From NCBI GenBank assembly GCA_020064725.1, contig JAGTWJ010000017.1:3968001-4032000 (forward strand): DNA of 64,000 bases, written 5' to 3'. The translations under genes were made by a program, and so were the position numbers. The notes under the pieces were generated by a model that saw only the letters and a program-made list of their open reading frames with translations, ran no database searches and had not been told where the DNA came from. Shown one piece after another: positions 51,794 through 62,605 of the stretch (position 1 is the stretch's first letter; the number at the start of each line of letters is the position of its first letter). Origin of the DNA: Drechslerella dactyloides (taxonomy: Eukaryota > Ascomycota > Orbiliomycetes > Orbiliales > Orbiliaceae).

Positions 51794-52495
51794 ATATAAT
51801 ATAAAAAAAAAAAAAAAGAAAAAGATCTAGAAACCAAGAAAAAATATTATTTATATTTAAAAGAGATCTTAACTAAATAGTATATATTTTATTAAGAGTA
51901 ATATAAACTATACTAGCAACTTATATCTTAATAGCAAAATAATAGTATAAATATAAATTTCCTCAAAAATAATTCTAATATCTACTATAGAAGTATAAAT
52001 TACCTAAAAACAAATTAATCCTTAACAATAAAGAAATTTTATAAATATTAACTTTAATAATAATAATTTAAACTCTACTAATAAATCTGCTATATAAATT
52101 AAAGTTATACAAATAATAATTCATACTCTAATAACATATTTATTATATAAATATACATTATAATTTTAAAAATATTAGTATTAATATTAAAATAATTATA
52201 CAAGCTTAAATTATTATTATAAAAATATAAATTTTAATTAAATATATTATCTAATATTTAAAAAAATATTTTAAAAATATATTTATTTTATAAATTAAAA
52301 AATAAAATATAAAATAAATAAATATAAATTAAATATAATAATTAAAATAGTATATATTTTTTAAACAAAAATTCTAAATAATATATAAATATAAAATTTT
52401 TATATTAATAACTAAAACTAAAATTTTATAATATAAATATAAATTATATAAATATTAATTTTAATAATATAAATAAAATTATATAAATTTAAATA

Positions 52496-53168
52496 TAAAT
52501 TTTATACATATAAATTTTAAAATTTTATTTTATAATTATAAATATATATTATATATTAATAAATATAAATTTTAACAAAATATTAATAAATATAAATTAT
52601 AAACACAAATTTTAGTTAAAAAAATATAATTTAAATTATATTTAATAAAATTTTATATACTATTTAAAAAAAAAAAAAGATTTTTAAAAAATAAACCTAA
52701 AAAGTCTAATTATTTAGAAATATAAAATAAACTTTAAAAAAAATAAAATCCTAAAAATTATAAAAAATAAATAAAAAAGCTTTTAATAAATAATATATTA
52801 TCTATAAATATATTTTATAATAAAATTACTATATAATAAATAAATATAATTATTAATATAAAAAAATATATTTTCTTAATAAAATAAATATTAATATAAC
52901 TATTTTTATTTAATAAAATTTATATATTAAATAAAATAAAAAATAATTATAAAAAAAATAAAATCTATAAATTTAAAACTATCAATAAATTATTTTATTA
53001 AAAAAACAAACAATCTAAATATATAATAAAATATAATAATATTTAAATTAAAATATATAATTATTAAAATAAAATATATAATTATTAAATAATAATCTTA
53101 TTATTAAATAAAATAAATTTAAATAATAAAAACAAGTTTTATAAAAACAATAATAATTATAATAATTT
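52496..53168. other. AT-rich DNA with degenerate short repeats
   Basis: Almost pure A/T. Units like AATTATATAAATATAAATTTTA recur from about 52,380 to 52,620, then the pattern dissolves. The last five bases AATTT are the target duplication of solo LTR 2. No gene was seen. Confidence 0.5.
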
Positions 53169-53852
53169 TGTTACACTTCGGCCCAGGACCAGGTTAAATG
53201 CACTTCAATCTGAAGTTCCTAACTCTCAGTCACTACTATACGGGTTCTTAATAGTAGAAAATAAGTATATACTAAACATAATAATAATTATTGGAATAGA
53301 GTATATAATAATAATAGTAAATAGACTGATTATTAAGATATTAAGATTTAAGTATTAACTGATAATTCTCAAAAAAGAAGCCATCAGTTCTAAGATAAAA
53401 TACACTGATTATATATATAATATCTTAATATATGAAATAGTAGAGATGTGTTGATGTATTATTTAGGTGGCTCATGGCTTATAGTTCTGCTAAGAGTTAA
53501 TCTATGATCTACAATCTACAGCCTGTTACGTGGTCTTGACTTATTGTGGTGGCTGCTACTCCAGGAGAAGGATAATAAAAGTAATATTTTTTTTGTGGTG
53601 GTATTCCTCTATATAATTTAGGATTCTATGTAGTTCTATAGTCTGTGTAATTTTGCTATCTATATAATAGGGTATTTTATGTAGGTTAATGGTCTATGTA
53701 GAACAAGTCTATATAGTTGTGTATCTTGTATAGGAGTCTGTTCTATATGGTATATAGATATGTTATTACTTTGTGTATTATACGGACTGGGTATCTGTAT
53801 GGGGATCCAGTCTGTACAGTATATTCAGGTGTTGCGCTGTTATCCCATAACA
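53169..53852 (+). mobile_element. Solo LTR 2, AATTT target duplication
   Basis: It starts TGTTACACTTCGGCCCAGGA and ends ...TTATCCCATAACA; 684 bp; flanked by AATTT at 53164-53168 and 53853-53857. It is clearly related to solo LTR 1 and solo LTR 3 over its whole length. Confidence 0.92.
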
Positions 53853-54365
53853 AATTTTAAATTATAATATATAATATAATAAAATATAATAATAAAATAA
53901 TAAAAATTTTATAAAAACTAAAATCAACAACAAAAAAGTATAACTATTAAATAAATATTTCTATACTAAAAAATATAATATAATATTAAAAAAAATATAA
54001 TTCTTTCTATAAAAATAATATTATAAATATAAAAATTCTTAAAACAATCTTTTAATAAATTATTATTAAATTAATAAAATAAATTTTATAAAAAACAATA
54101 ATTATTTTATTTTATAATATTATCTAAATTAGAATATTATTATACATACAAAGATAACTATATACAAGAAACATATATTATTAAATTATAATTTTACCAA
54201 AAAAGATAGTTAATAAATAAACTTACTAAATTTATTACCTCTTAATTTATCTCTTTTACAAAGCCTTTTCTAGCAGATACTTAGATATCATCAACATCTT
54301 TTAAGAGAGACCTACATATCTTTATAGAAGACACATCACTATTGAACGCTTACCCATTCACAAAA
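53853..54365. other. AT-rich DNA with a less damaged 110-bp island
   Basis: Mostly A/T-rich. From about 54,250 to 54,362 the sequence (ACAAAGCCTTTTCTAGCAGA ... GAACGCTTACCCATTCAC) is markedly richer in G/C, and one frame reads ADTQISSTSFKRDLHIFIED. I do not recognise it. It may be a fragment that was single-copy and so escaped RIP. Confidence 0.4.
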
Positions 54366-55200
54366 ATATTATAATTTTTTAAATATTTAATTATAAATAT
54401 TTTTATAATTTATTAATAAAAATCTTTAAAAATTTAATATATAATAAATAATTCTATAATTTAGATTTATAACAAGTTATTATTTATTATATTAGAAATT
54501 AAGTTTTATAAAAACAGCTAAAATTAACACAACACATCCAACTATTTTAAAAAGAATTATATATAAAAATATTATAAAAAAAATTTAAAAAATTAATATT
54601 AAATTAAATAAGATTAAATTATAATTTTATAATTTTTTTCATTTTTTTTATTAAAAATTCAACTTTTTATAATTTTTTATAATAAAATTAAAGATATTAA
54701 TATTAAATTATATTATATTTAAAAAATTTTTTAAAAAAATATAATAATTAAATTTTAATATACTAAATTATAAATTAATTTTTTTTAATTTTTTTTAATA
54801 TATTTTTATATATAATTTTTTAAAAAAATAGCTGGTGTATTATACCAACTTTAGCAGACTTTCTAAAACTTAATTTTTATTATAATAAATAATAATTCAC
54901 TATAAACCTAAATTATAAAATTATTTATTAATAAATTATAAAAATATTTATAATCAAACACTTAAAAATTTATAATATTTTTTTAAAAACTAAAATAATT
55001 ATTATTAATTTAATATTATATTTAAAAATTTAAAAAAAAATATAATTTAATTTATTTTAATTATTATTTTATATTAATATTTTTTTTATAATTTTATAAT
55101 AAATATTAATTAAAATATTAATAAAAAGATTTTTAGTGGGGTATTAGGCAGAGGGGGTGTCCACTCACTTGTCCTGTCCACTCACTTATCATTGACGTTA
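54366..55200 (+). mobile_element. N6: 5'-truncated foldback element
   Basis: The right end is intact: ...CACTCACTTATCATTGACGTTA with two GTCCACTCACTTGTC-type boxes. The interior carries the family core (TAGCTGGTGTATTATACCAA, CTTTCTAAAACTTAA). The left arm starts only inside the element near 54,366; its outer 250 bp and left terminal repeat are missing. The start is therefore approximate. Confidence 0.75.
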
Positions 55201-56098
55201 GTATTAAAAAAATAATCTCAATATAAATAATAATTTTCTTCAAATCTTCTTAATTTCCAAGCTAATTAAATCTAAAGCTATAATAATATAAAAAATTACT
55301 AAAACAATTAATAAGATATAAATTATCCTTAGAAATTATAATTATAACTTATTTTATAGTATTAATAGCTTTCTTTAGATTTTTTAGTTTTCTAAATTTA
55401 TTAAATCTGGAGTCATAATAGATTAAAAGATTATTAAGATAATTAACAAAATCTAGGTTATTATTAAGAATAATGATTATAACTTATTTTATAATATTAA
55501 TAGTTTTTTTTAGATTTTTTAGTTTTCTGAGTTTATTAAAACAACTATTACAATATATTAATAGATTATTAAGATAGTTAAATAAATCCAAATTATCTTT
55601 TAATAAATTATCTAAAAATCTCTTTTTTAATATAATTATATAATTAAAAACCTATATTATATTTATTTTTTTATAAATTATATATATAATTATAAAATTT
55701 ATAATTAATTTTTTTATAATTAATTTTTATTATATTATTATTTAATTTTATTAATTCTTATTATCAAAATAACTTCTTTTAATTATTTTACTTTTATATT
55801 ATTAAAACTATTTAATATTATATTTAAAAATTAATTCTAATACTAATCTTATTATAATTAATTTATAAAACAAATATATTTTAATTTTAAAATAAATTTA
55901 ACTAAATTAAATTTTATTTATAAATAAAAATTAATACAACCTATTAAATTATATTTTATTATATAAAATATTTTATTTACCTTAATTATAACTATCATCT
56001 TATTTAAACACTTATATTTAATATTATTTAAACAAGTTATATAATATAATATAATTTATTACTTAAAAAGGTAAAAAATATACAATTCTAAAAACAAT
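55201..56098. repeat. AT-rich stretch with a degenerate 135-bp tandem repeat
   Basis: The block TAACTTATTTTATAGTATTA ... AGATTATTAAGATAATTAA at about 55,345-55,450 recurs at about 55,480-55,585, an offset of 135 bp, with transitions as the main differences. A third, shorter unit can be traced before it (about 55,240-55,345). From 55,620 on I see only A/T-rich DNA. No gene. Confidence 0.65.
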
Positions 56099-57174
56099 TA
56101 ACGTATTCCACAAGCGAGCGAACACCCCAAGTGAGCGAACACCCCAACACCCCACCAAAACCTTTTTATTAATATTCTAATTAATATCTCTTAAAAAATT
56201 ATAAAAAAAATATCTTTCAACTAATATAAATTAAAATCAATTCATTATATTTTTTTACATTTTTTAAATATAAAAATAAATTAATAATAATTAATTTAAA
56301 ATTTTTAAAAAACAGCATATAATCTTAAGTGTTTGCCAGTAAATATCTTTATTATATATAAATAAAAATCTTTAAAAATAAGAAATCTATTAAATAAATA
56401 TATAATCTAGGCCTGTACAAAACCTCTATCTATTATATTAAAAATTAAGATTTATAGATTTTGCTAAAGTTAGCACAACACACTGACTACACACTAGCTA
56501 TTTTTTATTATAATTATATATAAAAATATAATAAAAAAAATCCTAAAATTTTTTTTTAATTTAAAGTAAATTAATATTTTATTTTATAATTTTTTTTAAA
56601 TTTTTTTAATAAAAATTCAATTTTTTATAAAATTTTATTATAAAAATTAAAAATATTGATATTAAATTATATAATATATAAAAAAAATTAAAAAAATAAA
56701 AATAAAAAAGTTTTAATATATTAAATTCAAATTTATTTTTTTAATTTTTTTAATTATATTTATGTATAATTATTTTAAAAAAATAGTTAGTGTGTTGTGC
56801 CAACTTTAGCAGAGTTTCTAGAACTTAATTTTTATTATTATAAATAGTAGCTTTAAACAGGCCTAGATTATATCATTATTTATTAGATTTTTAATTTTTA
56901 AAGATTTTCGTTCGTAAATTATTTAGATATTTAGAGTCAAACAATAAAAAAATGTGTTGTTTTTAACAATATTTAAAATAATTATTATTAATTTAATATT
57001 AATATTAAAAAATAAAAAAAAATACTAATTAGATTATTTTAAACTATTATTTAAAGAAGTAATTTTTCTATAATTTTATAATAAATATTTATTAATATAT
57101 TAATAAAAAGGTTTTTGGTGGGCTGGGGGGGTGTTCGCTCGCTTGGGATGTTCGCTCGCTTGTGGAATACGTTA
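56099..57174 (-). mobile_element. N3: 1,076-bp foldback element, reverse orientation
   Basis: GAACA-type ends and TA duplications (56099-56100, 57173-57174). It matches N1 and N2 read in reverse, with the same paired arms. No coding capacity. Confidence 0.92.
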
Positions 57175-57229
57175 TATAAATATATAAAAGAAGATTATAT
57201 ATGGTGTTGTTTGGTTTTTAATTGTTATT

Positions 57230-57911
57230 TGTTATGGGATAACAGCGTAGCACCCAAATAACCTATACAGTCCTGGTTCCCATACAAATACCCTTCCCAT
57301 ATAGTATATGAAGTAATGGTGTATCTATATATTATATAGAATGAATTTTTATATAGGATACACATTTATATAGATTTGTTCTATATAGACTATTAATTTA
57401 TATGGTATATTTAATTATACTAGTAGTAGGATTATATAAATAATAAAACTATATAGAATCTTAGACTATATAGAAAAATATTATTATAAAAGAATATTAT
57501 CCATATTATCTTTTTTTTGGAGTAGGAGTTATTATGATGAATTAGAAATATATGATAAAGTTGTAGATTATAAATTGTAGATTAACTCTTAGTAGAACTA
57601 TAAATTATAAATTATCTGGGCAATATATTAACATATTTTTACTATTTTATATATTAAATATTATATATTTAACTAGCCTATTTTACCAATTGATTAATAA
57701 CTTCCTCTTAGATTTCATTAATCAATACCTAAACCATAGTATCTAAATAATTAATTTATTTACTATTATTATTACACACTCTATTCTATAGTTACTATTA
57801 TACTTAATATATATTTATCTCCTTTTATTAAGAACCCCATACAATAGCAACTGAGAGTCAAGAACTTCAAAGTGAAGTGCATTCAACCCAGTCCTGGGCC
57901 GAAGTGTAACA
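57230..57911 (-). mobile_element. Solo LTR 3, TTATT target duplication
   Basis: On the plus strand it reads TGTTATGGGATAACAGCGTA ... GGGCCGAAGTGTAACA, the reverse complement of solo LTRs 1 and 2; 682 bp; flanked by TTATT at 57225-57229 and 57912-57916. Confidence 0.92.
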
Positions 57912-58730
57912 TTATTATTATATTAATAAAAATTATCTTAGGATTTTTAAAGTAATTAGAAGTATAATTAACTATTTTAAAAATAGAAAGTATAATAATA
58001 AATTTATATTTAATAGGTAATTTATTATCTAGATAATTTATAAGAGGGATAAAAAGGGGTTAGTTACTATCTTTAACACTCTAAAGTTATTAAAAAAAAA
58101 ATTAAAACAGCTTGTGACTAATTTTAATATTAATTAGTTTTATTCTAAAATTGATATTAAGAGTGAGTTAGTAGATCTATTACTTAATAACTCTAGTTAG
58201 AATATAATAACTTTTAATTTGAATAATACTAATAAATTTTATAAATTTTTTTTGAATTGATTAAAGAATCTTAATACTATATTTTTTATTTTGGGTGACT
58301 TTATTATAATATTATTAATAAACTTTTTAATCTTTATTTTAAAACTATTATACTTAAATTAATACTATATCTATAAAAAAACTGTTTAAAAAGAAAAAAT
58401 TTATGGAATAGTATCTTATCTTCCTTATTTATATAAGTATACTTCTAAATTAATATTTAATTTATAAAAAGACTTTTAGAAAGCAGATATATTTAAAAAA
58501 CCATTTTATTTTTTTTATTTATAATAGTAGAACTTATAATGTACTAGAGTTGCTATACCAGAACTAATACTATATCTATAAAAAAATATTCAAAAAAAAG
58601 TTATATTTAAAATAATACTTCACCTCCCTAATTTATATACCTAAAATATACTACTACAAATTATCTTTTCTTAATATAAATCCACAGATACCTATAAAAG
58701 AATTTAAAAACCTAAGTGGACTAGTAGTTT
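57912..58730. other. AT-rich isochore edge, with a 205-bp-spaced direct repeat
   Basis: AT-rich with many stops but gradually less extreme. AATACTATATCTATAAAAAA occurs at 58,361 and again at 58,566, and similarity continues for about 70 bases after each (TATCTTATCTTCCTTATTTA against ATACTTCACCTCCCTAATTT). This is possibly the decayed remains of a gene with internal repeats. No credible frame is left. Confidence 0.5.
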
Positions 58731-59122
58731 ATGTTGAAATGGGTGCTTACCACAAAGGCAATTCCATATTTGATACTACAACTAATATACTGGGAGTATT
58801 GGCAGCAGAACTTGGATTTCCTGGGATAATCAGGATAACTAAACATTTAGGCGGTAAATTTGGGCAGTTAGCCTAAAAATTTGGCGGATTCTTTGAATAC
58901 GATAGACGTAGTCTAAGTATGATCAGAAGTTGAAAAATATTATCTTGCTATCACCGTTGAACCAAAAATTTCAAATTGTTTCTCTTGTAATGTTACAGGA
59001 AAGTTCATTAACCTTTAGCTGCCCTACTGATGAGAACATCGTTCTGACATGAGTCACGAATCTGTTTCTCGATAGCTGCGAGTCGTATCTATGTCTAGGG
59101 ATAACAGATACAGCAACAGCAA
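58731..59122. other. Boundary from AT-rich to normal DNA, no gene seen
   Basis: Base composition changes abruptly near 58,730-58,760 (TTTATGTTGAAATGGGTGCT onward is balanced). I found no frame, RNA gene or element end in these 390 bases. They include the upstream region of the BTB relic. Confidence 0.6.
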
Positions 59123-59760
59123 ATGTCCAGTCTTCTAAGCTCCAGTAAATATTCAGACTTTAAAGTCAAATACAAATAGAAAAAAGTGGGATATCCACTG
59201 GGCAATTATGTGTCTGTAACTACAATATTTTACTACAATATGTGATAATGGATTTAAAGTTAGTAGACCCTTAGTTCTGTATCCAGCTATCAACATTAAT
59301 TTTCCTATTAATCACCAGAAAGCAGCAATTAGAGAGATTGATTTTTCTTCAGAAATGCCAGAACATATTAAAAGCATGCTTAATTTTTTGTATACCAGCG
59401 ACTACAATATCTCCTGTTGTGCCGAACTTAGAATATCAGAGGCTGAGACATCCATCGGACCTAGTCCTGTCGAAGACATAGAACAAAATGGCATTCATGA
59501 CCCGCAGGCAGCCGACCCAGGTATAACTAATCCGTCTAATGGGTGCAGACTAATTTTAAAGAGCTTGCTGTTTTTCTTTTGCGTACTGCTTCTCAAGAAG
59601 AGTGGTTAACAGGCCGAGCCGCCTGCAAAAATTTATTCATACCACCCTCAGCAGATTCACAAATACTTCGCAGAAGGCTATTTACTCGTTATAAGGTACC
59701 TATTATAAACTTCATCTCTGTGATCTTGTTAACGATATCTTAGTCGAGATTTTGTCAATG
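59123..59760 (+). pseudogene. BTB/POZ-domain protein relic
   Basis: BTB proteins usually act as substrate adaptors for cullin-3 ubiquitin ligases or as scaffolds. A start at 59,123 gives MSSLLSSSKYSDFKVKYK, the normal opening of fungal BTB proteins (S-x-KYSD). A TAG and a one-base shift follow, then WDIHWAIMCL, an in-frame TAA, LQYFTTICDNGFKVSRPL, and from 59,355 MPEHIKSMLNFLYTSDYN, which is the PE-x-x-SMLxYLYTxDY block. After a Glu/Ile/Pro linker, the C-terminal part (KFIHTT, PSADSQILRRRLFT, HLCDLVNDILVEIL) is scattered over two frames. Two stops fit CAA or CAG to TAA or TAG, i.e. single C to T changes. An intron cannot explain the first break, because I see no usable acceptor. The coordinates are the span of recognisable pieces. 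It is unlikely to be functional. Confidence 0.72.
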
Positions 59761-60049
59761 CTGTCCCTACAAAACGCTCAAGTGAGAGCAGCAACGCACC
59801 AGCAAGCCTCTTCATGACAGATTCTCATAATTGAGGAACTGTTAGTTCGAGCCTATAACCAGGCAACCGAGTTGGAGATTAGTGGCAAAACTGGTCGTCA
59901 GCACTTAAAACGCGTTTAAATACCCCCCAGCACCTACGATTGTGACTACATCAGAATAAAATTGCCTGTATTCGAGACAAAACTTTAATCCAACGCCATC
60001 GCCACAGCGACATAAGAGTCTCTGGTAAAGGGACTGGGAACGATCCATC

Positions 60050-60545
60050 ATGACCATCGGCATTCTTGACCTTCCAGCCGAGATGCATATAAGTGTTTCG
60101 AAGCATTTGGGTTACTCATCAATCCTAGCATCAAGATGGACATGCCACATACTGTATAGCGTGCTTCAACAGCCAACTATCATTTATCATTCATTGATAA
60201 TTGATAGCAACGTCTATCAACTATCACCTAAACCATCTTGTATGAAGAGATATTATGTATATAAGACTATCATTAGGACCAATGAACGATTCTATCCTCA
60301 TCAATCAACTCGACTCAAATACGATTCAGCTATATAGTTCTCTATACACTTTATTGTTGTTACACGCTCCATCAACAGTCTTTGATATCTTTCGCGATAT
60401 ATATCTTCCTGATTTGAGACCCAGGTATCTTAGATTGAAAGTTAGACGTAGAAGTGAATACATGTTCTCCCTAGAGCTTAGGGCAAAATATAACAAATTT
60501 AGTAAACTAATTTTCTGCTATACCTGGCCCCTTAGACTTAGATAA
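60050..60545 (+). pseudogene. F-box protein fragment
   Basis: F-box proteins recruit substrates to SCF ubiquitin ligases. From ATG 60,050, MTIGILDLPAEMHISVSKHL then GYSSILASRWTCHILYSVLQ is a typical N-terminal F-box (residues 5-40; LP-E-x and the LR-TC-x-LY block). The frame stops after 95 codons at 60,337. A second open frame, 60,255-60,545, overlaps it in another phase and could be a continuation after a frameshift (DIYLPDLRPRYLRLKVRRR). Full F-box proteins of this kind usually have several hundred residues, so this is a truncated gene, or the first exon of a gene whose introns I cannot place. Confidence 0.6.
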
Positions 60546-61885
60546 GGTTCTCAAAGTCAGTAAGTAATATTTTGGCTTCTAATTTTTAATCTTAAGACCT
60601 GGGCTTAGTTCAGGGGATATATGTCCTTAAATATAAGGACTGTGTATAGAGTGTGTAACAGCGAAGAAATAGTAATAAGCTATGTAGTTCACTAGGGTGA
60701 GTTGACCGATGGGTTCCAAAAGGTAATCCATCTGTCAAGAGAATCTAGCTATCTACATGTATATATACATGGTGATATTGTTGTTGCAATGGCAGAAGCA
60801 GCCATGTACAAGAGGCATCTATTGCCGGGTCACATGCGCTATTGTAGAGGCAGGTGGTAGCGAATGCTTGGCATCTCGCTACCCCCTTACCTGCCCCCTA
60901 AGAGCACACTCTAGACGTGTTAGATCATTATCAACAGCATCACCTGTCAACAGATAGCACGCTCTATACAAGACCTACATACCTCTGTGGCAAGCATACA
61001 CAGAGTCCAAATAACAGATATCTCATACAAGAGGTGGCTCTGTGTTGTGGCTCTGTGGACTAGTGGCTCTGCATTAGGTCGTGAAATGAGAGGTCCACAA
61101 CACGTGACTGGTGCAGAATAGATAAGGTATCAGAAATTGCAAAAAGATTGCCACTAGGCCAAGTACCTTTAGTGTATTTATCCTATGGTTAAAGTGTATT
61201 TATATTCTAACATAGAGTGCGACAAACGGGTGTTTATCAGATCGGCTGCTGGTAATCTTCTACGCCTTTATTGTTCCAGGCACAAACTTAATCATGAAAT
61301 CCTTCATAAACCTGGTAAACAGTATAATAATAATATCTATTATATCTAAAATATTTGGTGGGGTAGGAGCCGCTGTACTGGTTCGCAGAGACACGGCAAG
61401 CCTAGAGAAGTACTATCAACGGGAAGGAAAAGGTTAATACTGATGTCTATAGCCTTATATCTTACGAAACTACTCAGTGGTTCTTTAATCTATGGGATCA
61501 ACAACTGTATTTATACATCTCGACTCGCGTCGAGAGCCCTCAGCTCGTGTAATTGTGACAGCAATTGCAACCATCTATTCTCCTTCATGCAAGTCCACGT
61601 CTGCTGAGGCTATTCAGACCTCTTATGGCCGTCGATGTGCTTTGTTAAGTGTCTATGACCTCCCATGGTTGTGTAGATGCTTGTTGATGCTTCCCGTGCT
61701 TTGACAACCGCTATTACATAAGAGCAGCATGGGTACTCAATAAAACTAGCTATCCTATTGGGTGACACAGAATGGTGGGACGCCGACAAAGGAGATTAAC
61801 AGGAGGGTTGCTGTTTAGTCTCAAATACCCAGAACACAGTATGACCAAGACAGAGCAAAAATAACATTTGAAAACTAACTAATAG
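60546..61885. other. No supported gene
   Basis: Normal base composition. Open frames of 66 codons (60,757-60,957) and 70 codons (61,492-61,704) exist, but neither resembles a family I know, and both are within chance for this length. I see no tRNA and no terminal repeats. A short exact duplication GTGGCTCTGTG around 61,030-61,060 is the only structure noticed. Confidence 0.5.
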
Positions 61886-62605
61886 GGCGGCAACCAGCTT
61901 GAGAGACGGTGGACCCAATCTCTGGTGTCAGTTTGGGTTGCCACTTATGATCCATCTTGTATTTCAAGTGCTTGTTCATGCCTCACAGTTCCATTGGCGA
62001 TTGTGCCTGTCACTTGCATGGCACCTGCAGTGACAACAACTGTATCTGATTCCGAGACGCTTGAATTTACCTCGACTGCGACAGATGTTGAGGAGACATC
62101 CGTGACTGTGACTTTGACCACTGAGACTATAACCACCATCACCCAGGTTGATGAGATTGATGTCACAGTCACTCTTACAACTACCCTAACGACCGTTACA
62201 AACATATCCCCACCCGTGAACACATTCGTCCTCTGATCAAATGGCCCAGACGTCTCCCAGCATTACCTCAAAGCAGACTCTCATGACAATTCCGCAAAAG
62301 TAACACACATTATTTTCGTTGACAACAAAGCAGACACAAGTGTCTGGTTCTTAGACTCGAATGGCCGCCTAGCATACAACAATGCACAAAACAATGCTGT
62401 TTGGGTCTCCTTCACTATTGGCAGTGATGATCCCCGAGAAATCCTCTGGGACGCCAAAGGCTCTGCCTCCGGATCATCCATGCTATGCGATTTTTTAACG
62501 GGGTTTGGTAAAATATACGAAGCGGAAAAAAAAGGTGGGCGTTTAATGACACAAGAATCGAAAAATTCCTTGATAGCTCACAATAGCCGATCCTTTACCC
62601 CCTAA
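61886..62605 (+). pseudogene. Thr-rich secreted or cell-wall protein relic with one in-frame stop
   Basis: One frame is open from 61,886 to a TAA at 62,603, except for a single TGA at 62,234. The N-terminal part has YDPSCISSACSCLTVP, resembling the ISSACSC-type motif of ascomycete secreted Thr/Ser-rich proteins. A Thr/Val-rich tract with TVTLTTET and TVTLTTTLTT repeats follows (about residues 45-100), as in wall-anchored or heavily O-glycosylated proteins. After the TGA it continues with VTHIIFVDNKADTSVWFLDS, NGRLAYNN and SSMLCDFLTG, a globular C-terminal domain I cannot name, cut short of the usual length. No signal peptide or start codon is visible upstream; a TAG closes the frame at 61,883. 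It is a broken gene, or an internal exon. Confidence 0.6.

Larger units (their letters stand above)
42700..52495 (+). mobile_element. Copia relic C, plus strand, with T10, T11/N5, M7 and N2 inserted
   Basis: Recognisable Copia sequence begins near 42,700 at the integrase region, the same point reached by Copia B on the opposite strand near 41,700. The integrase part lies at 42,700-43,100, a Lys-rich hinge follows, then RT in two pieces (about 44,020-44,236 and 46,133-46,692), then RNase H (about 49,140-49,350), then about 3 kb of conserved downstream sequence shared with A and B. The gag part and 5' LTR are missing. No LTR was recognised at the 3' side. All frames are heavily RIP-damaged. Confidence 0.82.

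Noticed and set aside
1..58730. CRISPR array or other prokaryotic system suggested by repeated short units
   Set aside because: The repeats are transposon ends with TA duplications; the genome is fungal.
1..58730. Mitochondrial origin because of the very high AT content
   Set aside because: LTR retrotransposons, Fot1-type transposons with TA duplications and adjoining nuclear-type genes show it is a nuclear AT-rich isochore.
59010..59050. CTGATGAG motif resembling a hammerhead ribozyme core
   Set aside because: The GAAA and cleavage-site parts and the three stems are missing.
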